Shown: positions 36,501 to 49,252, counted from the stretch's first letter. The stretch is DNA of 64,000 nt from Rotaria macrura (GCA_900239685.1 OENT01000961.1:1-64000), one strand, 5' to 3'. Notes: generated by a model not told the origin, from the sequence alone. Translations and numbers: made by a program.

Positions 36501-39071
36501 TACAGGTTTCTTCCGGTGGATCATTAGTGCGTCGACAATGTAGATTCCATAGGATTTCGTCGACTTGCCAAATCTTATCAGATCCAATTGCACTCGGTAT
36601 CGGATTCAATCACCTGGTATATATAAAAATAAATGCATAATTAGTCGGTTTCTCAATCTTTTATCTTTATTTGATAGAGAAAAAGGATTTATTTATCCTT
36701 ATTTAGTTGAATAACACTAAAGGACTACATCCTAGTTTGATCGGTGTTTTTTTAAATTGAGCTCTTTTTTATATGAGATACTGAAGTTGTGCTAAATATC
36801 AATCGATGATATTTGTTTTAAGTACGTTTCACACTTTCAATCATTGAATTTTTCATCTTTTGAATCAATTTTCTGTTTTCATTTCACACATGTCACTAAT
36901 GGTCAACTGTTTCATCCTAATTAATTGCTCCGTCATTGCATTCAATATAAGATACTGCAAAGTAATTTTTTTGGATTTATTTATTTCATAATCTTACTAG
37001 GTAGAACACTTTAATTTCAAGGTGCTCCACTATTTTTACAAAAACTTCCATTCCTAATTTAGAGGCTCAAATAATGAAATACCATTTTTCCTACAGGTAT
37101 GTGTTCCTGGTTCTATGTTTGAGGATTAACGTCAATAGATGCCACTCAATGACACAAACGATGTTCACCTTATCTTATTCGTCCTCTCTCTTGCATTGTA
37201 TGCAACTCATCGTACTTTTCGTCAGTCAGTCAGTAGTCTCTTTTAGTCTACTGGCTGATGCGAATGCGAATGTATCATTACATTATTTCTAAAATGAATT
37301 TACTTATGCACTTGTACATTTTCCTTTTTAATCTGGGCAAATAAAAAAAGAATTATGCACAAAACTTAACCATTGCTTACAATATCTTGGTACAATGGCT
37401 TCGTCCTGGTGCTTTAAAACTTTTTAAGTCTACTCATATTATGCACTAAAGACATCACTGATATCTACACATATGTCAATGATTCTATAACGTTTCTATA
37501 GCAACCCTCCATCACGAAAAAGATTAGCTAGCGTCACCTATTCATTTTCTGCAAAGCCCTAGTTCAATATCTATCACACCTTGTTTCTCATTTTACGCTG
37601 ATTCGAAATATATGTAAATCATATTAGTTGGACCAGTTGAAAAAAAACAGTATTCCCATAGTACATATAGAAATAAACATTTGAATATAAATGCCTTCGT
37701 TGTTTCATCTGTCAGTACACTATTGTTTTTTTTTCATGCAAGAATATTCGTCCCTCGTTTTTATAATTTTACTGTATCATACATACTTGACTGTTGGTTA
37801 TGTTGATGTTTTATTTTTCTCGAAGTAAAAAATATTAAAACAAACTTTTTTATTAATACTCGTTCACGCAATACAAAGACGAAGCAAGGTAAACTGTATG
37901 AATGAGCTCTCTCATTCTTAGATAGACTAAATCATCATTAGCTCTAATAAACATACCCATGCGAGAGCCACACAATCAGGTACATTTTCGGATAATATCG
38001 ATTTCACCATCCGATATATGCCTGTGTCTGAATACCCATGTCTATCGTGTAGTTATATTTACTTTTCTTCTTCGAATTTTGTGCGAGAATATCCGTATGG
38101 TTTCTATCGTTCTAACTATACTATAGTCGATAAAGTATTTCTTTTTGTAAACTAATGATGACAATAATTGAAATTAAATATTGTATTTTCTGCGTTTTGT
38201 TTGTCGAGCTGTCTCATACGTATTTGACAATTTCGTTCATATCTTATCAGTTTCGTGAAAATCTAGCTGATTCTGCCATTTTCCTGATATTTCGATTTAC
38301 ATTTTATTTTGCGTTCAATTTTATTTTAATTATTCAGTAGATCTATTTCATTCTTCTTTATTTACATATGCAATTATTATTAGTTCTTCGAAACATATTT
38401 CAACTATAGATATACCTTCATTTATTCATTGACATCACTGGGTATCAGTAGGCTCTTCTGAGTTCATCGTAACCTTCGAGTAAAATACCAGTTTTTTTTC
38501 ACCGAAAATACCATTTTATTTTGAGAAATTAAAATTAAACAGAGGAAAAAAATTCAATTCTGAAGTTTGTTTAGTTAACAACATTCCAATCGGGATGATA
38601 ATCCGGTTACATAACATTGTTGTTTAACTGTGATTATGATCGACTTCATTCGAGATTATTTCACACTCTTTGATCTAGCACCTGATGATGATCGGACTAT
38701 GCCCTTTTGCATCTTGCTAGTAAAAAGATACAATGAAGGTACGATCATTAATATAAAAAAAACGCGAACATATAGGCTGATACTAGCTAGATCATGAGTG
38801 ATGATTGATTTTCTATGATGCCAACATGGATTAGATATGAGTCAAACAAAATATTAAGTAGAATGTCTTAGCGAACGTATTATTATTTTAGTTGTGGCAA
38901 AATACCATGTTTAGTTCACAGTGTTGTACAATATACCAATTTTATTTTTTTCTCTAGTTGTGAAAATAATCCTGTCACATGACAATATGAATTTATCGAT
39001 AGTTTTCTATATCCATTACATTAATACATTCTATTGAAGATAATATTTAATCTATCGAAATCAGAACTAAA
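33592..39071. other. Long intergenic stretch, no supported gene
   Basis: About 5.5 kb of AT-rich DNA. The short frames at 35453-35653, 36449-36640, 37074-37292 and 38155-38340 translate to biased peptides without domains. One undetermined base (N) lies at 35479, next to a small GC-rich patch (GCCTGCCCGCGCCTG near 35440). The repeat word at 36339-36364 lies in another patch of higher G+C (about 36330-36620). Confidence 0.5.
36339..36364 (-). repeat. Dispersed repeat word, copy 2
   Basis: Reverse-complement copy of the 26-base word at 1877-1902, with 24 identities. A second shared motif, GGATCTGAT followed by ATTTGGCAA, lies near both copies (about 1971-1992, and near 36575-36600 on the minus strand), though in a different order. 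Confidence 0.45.
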
Positions 39072-40256
39072 ATGAATGACTCTTTATTGATGCAAGTACG
39101 TGATATGCAACCAGAGTTGACAGCAATTCGTCAAGATATTCATGCTCATCCAGAGATGGCCATGGAAGAAAAACGAACATCAGCTCTTGTTGCTTCTAAA
39201 CTCAAAGAATGGGGTCTAGAGGTTACTGAAGGTATCGGGCAATTTGGAGTTGTTGGAACATTGAAGAGTCAAAGATCAGGTGATCGTTCTATTGGTCTTC
39301 GTGCCGACATGGACGCTTTGAACCTCACAGAAACATGCGATGTACCCTATGTTTCGGAAAATCCAGGTACAATGCACGCTTGTGGTCATGATGGGCACAC
39401 GACTATGCTGCTTGGCGCTGCAAAGTATTTAGCAGAACATCGAGATACATTCTGTGGAACAGTTCAATTCATTTTTCAACCGGCTGAAGAAAAACAACTG
39501 GGTGCTATCGCAATGATTAACGATAATTTATTCGAAAGGTTTCCCATTGATGCCGTCTATGGATTGCACAATTTTCCTGACGCATTGGGAATCTTTTCGA
39601 TACGTCCAGGTCCTTTGATGGCAGCATCCGACCGTTGGTATGTAACATTTAGAGGCACTGGAGGCCATGCAGGAGGGGGAGTACATCATGCAACTGACGT
39701 TACAGTATTACAAGCCCAATTTATTATGGCGCTGCAGACAATCGTTAGTCGTAATGTCTGTGCAACTGACTCAGCAGTAGTCAGCGTGGGTGCTATTGAG
39801 GGGGGTTCACTTATCTCTGCTAATGTTATGCCTTCTGAAATCCGTATTGCAGGCACTGTGCGGACTTTCAATGAATCGGTTCGTGATCTTATCGAACGAC
39901 GAATGAATGAACTAGCGAATAATCTAGCTGCGGCATTTGGATGTACGGCTCAAGTAGAATACAATCGCAAAGGAGTCCCATTAGTTAATTATAGTGATCA
40001 AACAAAAAAAGCTATCAAAGCGGCTTCATCTGTCGTCGGTGCAGCGAACGTTAATCCAGACAGAGATCCTTCAATGGGGAGTGAAGACTTCGCGTTCATG
40101 CTTTTGAAACGGCCTGGCGCTTTTATTTGTATGGGTATCAAGGATGGTACAAGGTCGTTTAATTTACATTCACCTGATTATAACTTTAATGATGATGCTA
40201 TCCCATTCGGCGTCGCCTATTGGATAAGTCTCGTGCAACAAGAACTCAATGATTGA
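39072..40256 (+). CDS. M20D amidohydrolase / hippurate hydrolase-like peptidase, bacterial type
   Basis: An intact, intronless frame of 394 residues, the usual length for bacterial HipO/AmhX-type M20D enzymes. The dinuclear metal ligands are all present: Cys104 and His106 in HACGHDGH (102-109), Glu140 in QPAEE (136-140, with catalytic Glu139), His166 in GLHNFP (164-169) and His366 in LHSPDYNFND (365-374). The dimerisation ('lid') domain spans about 180-290 with GGHAGGGVHH and LQTIVSRNV (221-229). The PSMGSEDFAFML block (333-344) is typical. The reaction is hydrolysis of an N-acyl amino acid or similar amide to acid plus amine, with no signal peptide, so it is probably cytosolic. The family's Gly-rich segment after QPAEE is replaced by KQLGA. 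The gene looks richer in G+C than its surroundings, lacks introns and reads like a bacterial protein, suggesting horizontal acquisition. An acceptor-like GAAATCAG lies seven bases before the ATG. Confidence 0.92.
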   Translation: MNDSLLMQVRDMQPELTAIRQDIHAHPEMAMEEKRTSALVASKLKEWGLEVTEGIGQFGVVGTLKSQRSGDRSIGLRADMDALNLTETCDVPYVSENPGTMHACGHDGHTTMLLGAAKYLAEHRDTFCGTVQFIFQPAEEKQLGAIAMINDNLFERFPIDAVYGLHNFPDALGIFSIRPGPLMAASDRWYVTFRGTGGHAGGGVHHATDVTVLQAQFIMALQTIVSRNVCATDSAVVSVGAIEGGSLISANVMPSEIRIAGTVRTFNESVRDLIERRMNELANNLAAAFGCTAQVEYNRKGVPLVNYSDQTKKAIKAASSVVGAANVNPDRDPSMGSEDFAFMLLKRPGAFICMGIKDGTRSFNLHSPDYNFNDDAIPFGVAYWISLVQQELND

Positions 40257-43200
40257 CTCTACCCATATATTGTGTTTCTTTATTACTTTTAGATGAATTA
40301 AAATCTGAAACTTCTAGAATCGCCATTCACAATATAAATATAGTACGTAGTTAATATGCTAGAATCACGAATCTTGAAGCTATGAGTAAATGTGGATGAA
40401 ATAATCTCTATTTTATCATATTGCAACAACTAAGTCATTTATCTGTAGAGTTTGAAAAAAAGTGTATTTTATGCTTGTTGGACACAGAAGGTAATGTGCG
40501 AATTTTTATTTTGGGTAGCCCTTCTTCCGACTATAGCAGTAGCACCGCTCTCGCTGCTATAATAAAATGAGGCCAATTCAATTGAATGCGGAAAATATCA
40601 GTTGTGGATTTATTCAAATTCATAGTATCATTTCTTCTCCTACTGCTGTGAAATCATGCAGCGCAGCCCAGTAAAACTCAAATAAGAATAGTCGATTGAT
40701 AGTAAAGTGATGCATGAACTAATAGAATTATTTTGACAATTCAATTGTTTGATTTTCACCAACAGAATTATCTTTGTGATCTCAACAGTGACAAGAGGAA
40801 GCAAGAACCGGATAATCCATTTTCTGTCATGTACTAGAGATAAAATTCACCAAGTGTGAATAAGAGAGAATTATGAAAAACTCGTCATTGATGCACTGAA
40901 GGGAGATGCATAAATCGACTTTTGTTACAGCTAATTCGTACCCAAATAAGACATTTGTATCAACATTTATCGACACTTAGCCTCCGACATTCTAATCAAG
41001 AGTGATACTCATATTGAAAATCAAATTCACATTCATAACTAATGCATATTGTGCATAAAAAGAATCGTAGTCGAGTGTGATAAGACTTGATTGAAACAGT
41101 GTCTATGATTCAACATCTTGTATGACGGTTATAATGCATTATTCGTTGAATTATTATTTTTTTTTATTGCCTGACTATCATCTATGCTAAATTAGTAAAT
41201 AACCGTCGATGCCTCATCAAAACAGATAGTAAGAATAACGAGTGCCATACAAACCTGGATGTAAACGAAAGTAAGCCACATCGGCTTTCAAAAACGATAA
41301 TTTGAAGATGCTGCTTTATGAATGCCCGTAAGTTGAGTAATATAGATACCAGTGATCTATGTTTACCGAATTCCATCGATTACATCTAAAAGGGAAGTCA
41401 CAAGAACATGAACTACCATTTAATTATCAGAATGGTACCAAATGAGAATAGTAATTGTAAGAGCGTAGTTCATAATTGCGGCTAATATCAAGTAGGTTCA
41501 ATTTCGAGAAAAATGAACAAATTGACCCAGAGCAAAACTGCCAATTGACTTCTATATGCTATCAATATGAAACCGACACATAGTTGGTATTTGGTATAGG
41601 GAAAGGAAAAACCTGATTATAAAAAGAATGCAAGGCTTTCTAAATTTACAAGAAAAATTAGACGACGAAGGTGAACATCAACCTTCATAAACTGAATTCC
41701 ATCGAAAGATTGCTCAAGTCCTCACCGTGTATCATTAGTGGTATCAGCAATTGTTGGCTGATTTTACTCCAATATTTAACTTGAGGTACGAGCAACTTCA
41801 CAGAATTACAAAAATATCACCGAAATTCGACCTACATTTAAAACTCAATGAACAAAATGAAATCAACACTGACGATAATTTTTCAAACAAGAGATGATGC
41901 ACATCGCTGATCGAGAAATATAGCTACTATCGTGACCAAGCAGGCAAAGATACAAATGAATATGATACAGCGAAAAGCAATCATAAGAATGATTTTATTG
42001 ATTTCTTCAACATTGGCTGAATAATTGCCGTTTTTTCGATGCATGAATTCGTTGCTATTTTCTATTCAACTGAAAAAATGTATTTTACCTTCTGACTTCA
42101 CGTCAGTACTAAGTGTGAAGTGAGATTACCCCAATTTTTATCTTTTCGGCGACAAAAACATGAGAGGAAAAGTTCAATAGTTGATATGCAACCATTCAAC
42201 AGACGAATCTGATTGAAAAGAATGTGAAAAATGTGCCAACATATCAATTGATGATCATATTCTTGTCGAGTCATTTTTTAATGGCATAGAATGAATCTAT
42301 TTCAGTCAGATAAATTTATTTCCATGTCCGTATAGGATCTTCAGCCAATCCGACAAAAACATGAGTTAATTACAAAAGAGAAACACCGAGAGAAAAATCT
42401 ATTCCATGATATTTTATTTGTACATATGCAGTAAACTGTCGGATGATAATTAGTGACCATATATAGAAGATATCTGTAAGAAAAGTTCGAATGAAAAACT
42501 AGATTTGATTAGCATGAATCACATCTCCAACTGAATTCTGCCATCGGAACAAATCTTTTCTATGTTTCTGATTGAACAACAAGGCATGTTTATCTGCGGT
42601 AAAATCAAATTAAAATGGATTCACTGCTTGTAATTGACGACCGTGTACGATGCAACTGTCTGTTTTAGTTCTCTCAGATTAATAGCTACCTATATCCCGA
42701 CAGTCTAAAATTGTTTTACAGTTTTAATTGATTGTAGAAAGAGAAAAAAAGCTGAATTAGCTAGAACGGAAACGATATTTTCACAGACATGTATTGCTTT
42801 TTCGTGCGTGTTTGATTTTCATCTATGCAGTGGAAGTTCGTCCTGAGTTTATATATTCTTCTGTAGGACTTCGAATCTGAAACTTGCACAATTTCATTTG
42901 TTTCTCTTCTTCTTAACTATATCCATCTGGTGTAGCTCACATCATGCGTATAAAGATGAATCGTTTATTTATGATACCTAAAATTAACTTACGAGAGCGT
43001 TTACCGAGATGTCTTCTAGAAAATTTCTTTGGATGCTTCGCTCTCGATACAACATTGTGCTGTAGTGAAAATAGTAAAAGGGCTTGGGTGTATATTTAGA
43101 TTAGACTAAGGTGCTCAATTTTTTTCATATCTATTTTTGTAGGTTCCTATTGGATTCTACAGGTTTTCGAAGGAAAAGAAATTTTTCAACATCAGCCTGA

Positions 43201-44651
43201 AACTTTTCGTATTGATAGACAACAACTATATTTAATTGTATGAAAATATTCAGAAGCTCTCGGTGAAGTTTACTTCTAAATATGTAATTTTCAAGTTTTC
43301 CAGTCGTTTTCATTGATGATGCATAGATTATCAATTGTCTTTCAATGTCATAGATCTCGAAAAGATTTCATTAAAAAATTCCACGTTTTCCCAAAAGTTA
43401 GGTATATGGCAATTACGGGCGCAAAAGAGCAAGTGAACAGTTTTTTGAGCTTTTACTCATGTATTTCGATAACCTAAATCATTAAAATACGATTAATAAA
43501 ATACGCATTGATGAACAATGAGTATATAAGATAAATTTTATCTTTTTTTTACGCATGATGCATATAATAACTCATATCATTAGGTATGAGTGGGGTATTG
43601 CTAAAGATTACATAGTATCCGTCCATCAACTTTATCAGTAACATTTTCATTTGATAACTATTCCATCAGATAAACGTCTGTTCCTACCTAACTGATGTTT
43701 ATTAGAGTTGATTCTCTGAAAACGATCATCAGATTAACCAACGACCTATTGCATACAATATTCCCACTAGTCAAACATTAAGTATGAAATGTCGAAGATC
43801 AATCTACTTTGTAGGACTCATTTCTATTTTCAAATAAAACAATGATTTTCAGTTTTAAGTTAAAATTTTGCAGCTCCCACTTCCAATAAATTCCACACTG
43901 TAATTAAGACATAGCTTCAAAGTTATTGAGTAATCTAGTCCATGTGAGATAGATGACTTTCACACCTTGATCTCAAGTAGACTGCAATAACAAGCTTTTT
44001 ATTTGGTTAAAATATACGAAGCAATTATAATGACTTTTTTGCATTTCACGAATATGATTTTCATTCAGACACCTGAAGATGCGGTCGTTCATTGGTATTT
44101 TTACTTTAATGCCCTAGAGCTGGAACAAACAAACAGAGAGTATGTGTTAGTGATATTAACCGGTCATATAATCATTAGGAGTGTATAGAAAGATCTTTGG
44201 TTATTAACCAAAGCAATCTTAAACGTAGGTTTTTTAGTGACTCCAATACTGGAATGCGTGATTCAACTGAGCTACCATTTAATATAAAGAAAGACAAAAG
44301 AAACAAGTCAGTTAAATATTCAATTTGTTGGTCATGGTGTATGTATGAAAGGCTGGGTGTATATAGATCTGCTCGTTATATGTTAATCAACACGTTATAT
44401 CGTGTTTCAAAAAAAACCCGAGATCTGAAAAATGAACATTACCTAATAACCAAACGTTTCTACAAGACTTCATTTCAGTGATAGAAGGAAAAATATTCAC
44501 TTGCCATTCTTGAGCGCGTGCATCATCATCATCATAGACTAGTATTCTGATATCTTCTGAGACGATTGAGAAACGTTAGAAATAACTGATTTTATTTCTT
44601 AAAAGAACTACAATACATAATCCAATGATTACTATGGTGTTGAAAAAGTGT
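40257..44651. other. Intergenic, no supported gene
   Basis: About 4.4 kb of AT-rich DNA between the amidohydrolase and the convergent glycosyltransferase gene. The frame at 44197-44481 (94 codons) has a mixed composition but no domain and no splice context. A (CAT)5 microsatellite occurs at 44521-44535. Confidence 0.5.
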
Positions 44652-46262
44652 TTAAATTAACATGAACTCTTCTGGATAGAAACGTGAATAGTTATCTAAC
44701 CATACTGGAAAAGGTGTTTTTCGTTGTTTTTGTTTTTGAATCCATACATGTGGTATTCTTTGTTTGATTAATTGTTTCTTTTGTTCTGAAAGTTTAAATC
44801 TAGTATGATTTGTATGTAAACCTAAGCTTAAATGATTTCTCATTCCATGTACTCGAGCTCGATTATGGTATGGTCCTAATTTTAATTGCCGACTATTAAT
44901 TATGCCGGCAGCCATACTAAATGTACTTAACGCACTTATGAGAATATCATCGCGTAGTAAACGATTGAATGTTTCCGATGTTCGACCATTTAAAAAAAAT
45001 GAAACACGACAACGTGATTCAGGTAAAGCATTCTTTAACGCGACAAGTATATCATGAAAATCATCTATTCTACCTTCACTATATATTGTAATTAAATATT
45101 TGTTTCGTATTTGAGCAGGTAATGAATTAACTATAAAAATTAATAGTGGTGCATAAGCTGAATTTGCAATGTAACGGTATAAATCACCTGATATAATCCG
45201 ACCTTGATTATTTCGTTTTACAACATCACCATGACGTATATGTACACCAATCAATAGAACATCATGTACATCTAATGGTGGACATTGCAAAGATTGAAAA
45301 TTTTCAATATTATTCTTGTTGTGTAATTCAGAAATCATAATTGCATTGTCATAATTCTTGATTCTACTTGATGTTATATATTGAAAATAATCATTCGGTT
45401 GATAATTAGACAAAATAGGAATACCTGACCAAACACCAGTACGTTTATTGTATAATTTTCGATGCTGTAACCACCAACGAATTTCGAAAACAACGCCCAC
45501 TTCCATTAGTGATGATGTTATAGTGTATGTTCGACTAGAATAAAGTGTGAAACCGATATTATTATTTCGAAGATTAGCTACAAAACTATTGAATTTTGTT
45601 TTGAAATAAGATTTAATTGTAAATGGTTGTTTACCATTGTGATGTTCATCTAATGTTTGATTCGGCATTAAATCATAACGAAAAACATTTCGTTTAATAG
45701 ATGAATTCGGTGAGCATGCATGATAGGCAGATGCAGGAATTTCCCAATCAAAAAAACGCCAGTATTTTTCTCTATCATTATTCGTTTCGTCACCAGAATG
45801 TTCTGCAATCCAATCGAGATGTACTACTGTTAAATTCAATTCATATGCTATATTGAGAACACCTAAATACCACATTAATTTTGATCCTGTACCATGAAAC
45901 GTATGCGATCCTTTGGCATTATTTAATAGTAAATAACGACCGTGTTCACAATCGACTGTTGGCTGATATGTTAATAACATTGAAAATCGATTCTTTAATT
46001 TAGGAAAATAACGATTGAGAGCTTGCTCGATATCGGGAAGACATGGTGTATCATCTAACATGCAGTCATCTAATAGATCATAAGAAGAAGATGAACGCGC
46101 GGTACGCGAGATCGAGTTTAATGTAGATTTAGTTTTGAAAAATAAAAATAGCCAAATTGAAGAACTAACAACAAATAGAAACATGCACAACATATGAAAG
46201 ATTCTTCTGGGTATATGCCGAAGATAGCCATGCAATAGATGTTTCACATGATAGATACGCAT
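44652..46262 (-). CDS. Type II membrane glycosyltransferase, fucosyltransferase-like GT-B fold
   Basis: A single open exon of 536 residues. A basic cytosolic N-terminus (1-20) is followed by one membrane anchor (about 21-43, with FLFVVSSSIWLFLFF) and a long lumenal part, the usual Golgi type II layout. Residues about 105-150 carry a Gly-rich stretch (HGTGSKLMWYLG) and a hydrophobic beta-strand (TVVHLDW). HIRHGD (341-346) matches the H-x-R-x-G-D signature of nucleotide-sugar binding in the fucosyltransferase superfamily (GT11, GT23, GT65 and GT68). SALSTFSMAAGI (443-454) fits the late conserved acceptor or phosphate region. Several N-glycosylation sequons are present. Transfer of fucose from GDP-fucose to glycan or protein in the Golgi is inferred from the superfamily; the exact family is not settled. 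The ATG is preceded by CAATTTTAG with only two bases between, which suggests a splice site at the leader. Confidence 0.68.
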   Translation of the reverse strand: MRIYHVKHLLHGYLRHIPRRIFHMLCMFLFVVSSSIWLFLFFKTKSTLNSISRTARSSSSYDLLDDCMLDDTPCLPDIEQALNRYFPKLKNRFSMLLTYQPTVDCEHGRYLLLNNAKGSHTFHGTGSKLMWYLGVLNIAYELNLTVVHLDWIAEHSGDETNNDREKYWRFFDWEIPASAYHACSPNSSIKRNVFRYDLMPNQTLDEHHNGKQPFTIKSYFKTKFNSFVANLRNNNIGFTLYSSRTYTITSSLMEVGVVFEIRWWLQHRKLYNKRTGVWSGIPILSNYQPNDYFQYITSSRIKNYDNAIMISELHNKNNIENFQSLQCPPLDVHDVLLIGVHIRHGDVVKRNNQGRIISGDLYRYIANSAYAPLLIFIVNSLPAQIRNKYLITIYSEGRIDDFHDILVALKNALPESRCRVSFFLNGRTSETFNRLLRDDILISALSTFSMAAGIINSRQLKLGPYHNRARVHGMRNHLSLGLHTNHTRFKLSEQKKQLIKQRIPHVWIQKQKQRKTPFPVWLDNYSRFYPEEFMLI

Positions 46263-46841
46263 GTCTAAAATTGAAAGATTAAATGATCAAATGAATATTT
46301 ATATTTTATGATATAAGCAATTTATTATATGACTTAGCTATTGACAAAAATAAAAGTATTTTACTTTGAAAACTAAATAAAAAGACAATTACGAGTTTAA
46401 AGATGAACCTAGTACAGGTAATCAGTGTCGATATTGTGATCCCTTCTTTACTATTGTAGTGAATCGGTAGTTGAATACATTGAATGATCTTCTTCCCATT
46501 ATGAAAGATCACTGCTTGATGCTAGTGTTGATTTCGATTTCGATTTCGATTAAAAGCAATTCAATAGTTTTTTTTTGTAAAACTAACTGTTGAGAAAAGA
46601 ATAATTCTGTAGGAGTTGAATTTTAATTTTTCTCGAATTAAGATTTATAACTAAGTAAATTAGAAATGCAATGGGGATCAACTAATTCCCCATCACTGTT
46701 TCACCGGTTCTAACTCTAGTCTAGATGGAATCCTGTGCAATCAAAAACCATTCTAATAGTGAGTAATTTCTACTGACTATAATGCCAGTTACTGATTGAA
46801 TGGAAACTTATTGCATAGGGTCCCAGTGAAACACTTACCGA

Positions 46842-47117
46842 TTAAAAGCGGTTATCGTTAGTGTTGCATGCTCGTGTTAAAAACTGACTTGGTTGCATAT
46901 TCTGTTGAAGAAAATTAGAATCTCTATTATCATAAGTTTTATTTCTTTTTGAATGAGCAGCTATAGATTGACTTCTCTTATTTATTATTCCAATAGGTAT
47001 ATTGATTTGCAAAGCCATTTTTTGTCGATCCTGTACTAGAATAAAGATCACCGTAGAGATTCCTACAAAGAAAAAAAGCACAAGTCCTGCAGATCCCCCA
47101 AGTTTGTATTGCGTCAA
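46842..47117 (-). other. Possible C-terminal exon of a single-pass membrane protein
   Basis: A minus-strand open frame of about 91 codons contains one clear membrane segment (GGSAGLVLFFFVGISTVIFIL), then a basic stop-transfer (QDRQKM) and a polar tail of about 55 residues ending in TAA. The first codon of the frame is TTG and no in-frame ATG lies upstream before a stop. If real, it would be the last exon of a spliced gene; TTCAATCAG and TCAAGAG upstream could be acceptors. The upstream exons could not be joined in phase. The function is unknown. Confidence 0.28.
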
Positions 47118-48668
47118 AGTGACTCTTGAAGAAGTACTGATTGAAGATCATTCAGTTAGATACTACATTCATACATAAGCTATTAAGTCTGAGCCAATAG
47201 TCCCAATTCTATCATCAGCCACAAAGTCACAAGAAGTATTCAGAGTGGAATGTTTAAAAATTTTTTTATTTGATGAACCCCTTTAAAGACTTGTTTATCC
47301 TATTTCTTGCTCAAAATCGTTCATACTAAATTTATATGAATTTAAAGAGTAGAACAGTTTTTCCCAGAGAAGGAAAAAATATTGAACCCGGACCATAAGC
47401 TGATCTAATCACTGCTCTTTTGGATTGACATCTACAAAATTTCTTATTGAGCGAAAAAAATACTAAACTACAAATGCAGTGAAATTCCAAAGTGAACGTG
47501 AACCAATAAAATAATCTAATTACTACTTTCATGTCTACGACTAATTTAAATAAATTCTGTTTTCTTTATTGAAAAAAGTATTATTTTCTGACTTGCTTGT
47601 CAAGATCAACTTGATCGATTCGAAAGTCCTTCATATTTGATTAAAAAACGAATAATGCATTTTCTAGACGCGAAAGACCTGCACAAGTTGTAATATCATT
47701 CAAAGGATACAACTTTACGCTCAGTCGCATACAGTCAGTCATAGACTGTAAAAGTTCTTCTAGTTAATTACCTCGTTCACAAAAATGCTATTGTCAGACT
47801 TTAACACCAGTTACTACATTGCGTAGTTATAGCTGAAGCAAGCCGTTTGGTTGCAGCTGCTCTATACTTACTAAATCTTTATACAATGTGTAACATAAGA
47901 GAGATGAAGATCTAGTAATTAAGATCAATTATCACCTTCTAGGGGGTATATGGTTTTACACACCATATATCACACTTTCATGACCTTAGAAGAAAACTGC
48001 AGTCATAGGACAAAGCAATGATATCTTTTCTGGTACGTTGCTTGACAGACTAATCTGAAAGTAGGCTATGGATAATTCAATTACAAGCAACGTGGGAATA
48101 TGTTTGTGTTCGATTTTTTATGATTCCAACTCACTGCTTTACCCATTGATAACAATGTGTAACAATCATTTTTGACTTCCACCGTCTGTGACGATCCTAT
48201 TTCAAACAAGTCAAAATATTATTTAAATAAAATTCTTAATCAAGTGAAAACTATCGGATCTATTCGAGATGATAGAGACCTGAGTTATCATTTAAGTAAG
48301 GGGGACGATTCTCTATGTTCCTGAAATAGTTGGCTTTTGAACAAATATTTAATCATTTTTGCCAAATTTCTATAGCTGTTTCGAGAATGCGATTGGAAGA
48401 AAATCATAGAATAGATGAAAAAACTAGATTTTGAATACTGACGAAGGCGTCACATTAGCTGTAAATGATCTGAAACAGTTCATCTAAGTTTATCAGTCGC
48501 GTTCTCTAACGAAAGCACGAGTTTGCAAACTATTATCCTACACACTGATTCTACTTTTTTCAAGGCGATGTCATATACATACATGTTACTTATGCATCAT
48601 AATTACTTCATCCTTTTTTCATCTTTTTACAATCGTGAATTAGAGTTTCTTTCCTTTCTGTTCTTCAG
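47118..48668. other. Intergenic, nothing firm
   Basis: AT-rich DNA. The minus-strand frame at 47332-47532 starts with a hydrophobic, signal-like stretch but shows no onward splice or domain. A strong acceptor-like TTTCTGTTCTTCAG ends this stretch at 48668. Confidence 0.4.
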
Positions 48669-49252
48669 ATGCTTGTCAAATATACTATAAGTTTCGATTA
48701 ATTCTTTTTGACATAAAAATTGTGGTGTATATTGACGCACATCTGTACATAGAACTTTTGGATCAGCACATTTTTTTACGATTCACGTGAAAAATTGAAA
48801 CTCGATCTAAGCGGTTTCGAAGAGATGTATTTCATGTCCAATGTTATGAATATGACTCTAGATTACTCAATAGAAGAAAGATATTGGAAGGTGAATACAC
48901 ATTTGATAATACAACTCTGCGATGTGTTTGTACAACAAAGCCTGAAATACAAATAGAAAAGTTGCTCGCAATTAAATTTGCCAAAATTCGATCTGCTAAG
49001 GGACTGAAAATGCTATTTCAAGAAAAAGATCGTGTTCTTTTTGCTGAAAAGATAAGTTGTACAGAAGTTGAGCCTTGTTGCAATTTTTTTTTGAGAAACG
49101 ATCTTGCTTTTAAATGTTATCGCTCTTCTTCAATTGGTTTTCAGATGAAGGAAGTTGAATTTTACGATGGACTGTATACGAAAATGAACAAGTGTGTATC
49201 ATTCAGAGATCCTTTAGAGTACAAATGGAACGAAAAAGAGACGGAAAACTGA
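48669..49252 (+). pseudogene. Unrecognised Cys-containing open frame with one in-frame stop
   Basis: After the acceptor-like TTTCTGTTCTTCAG, one frame runs from 48671 to 49252, about 193 codons, interrupted only by TGA at 48788. The part after the stop has Cys pairs (LRCVCTTKPE, EVEPCCNFF) and a charged C-terminus. A second frame is open across 48755-48950 and contains FEEMYFMSNVMNMTLDY. Two protein-like frames and one stop suggest either a decayed gene or exons joined in a way I cannot see. No family was recognised. Confidence 0.28.
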
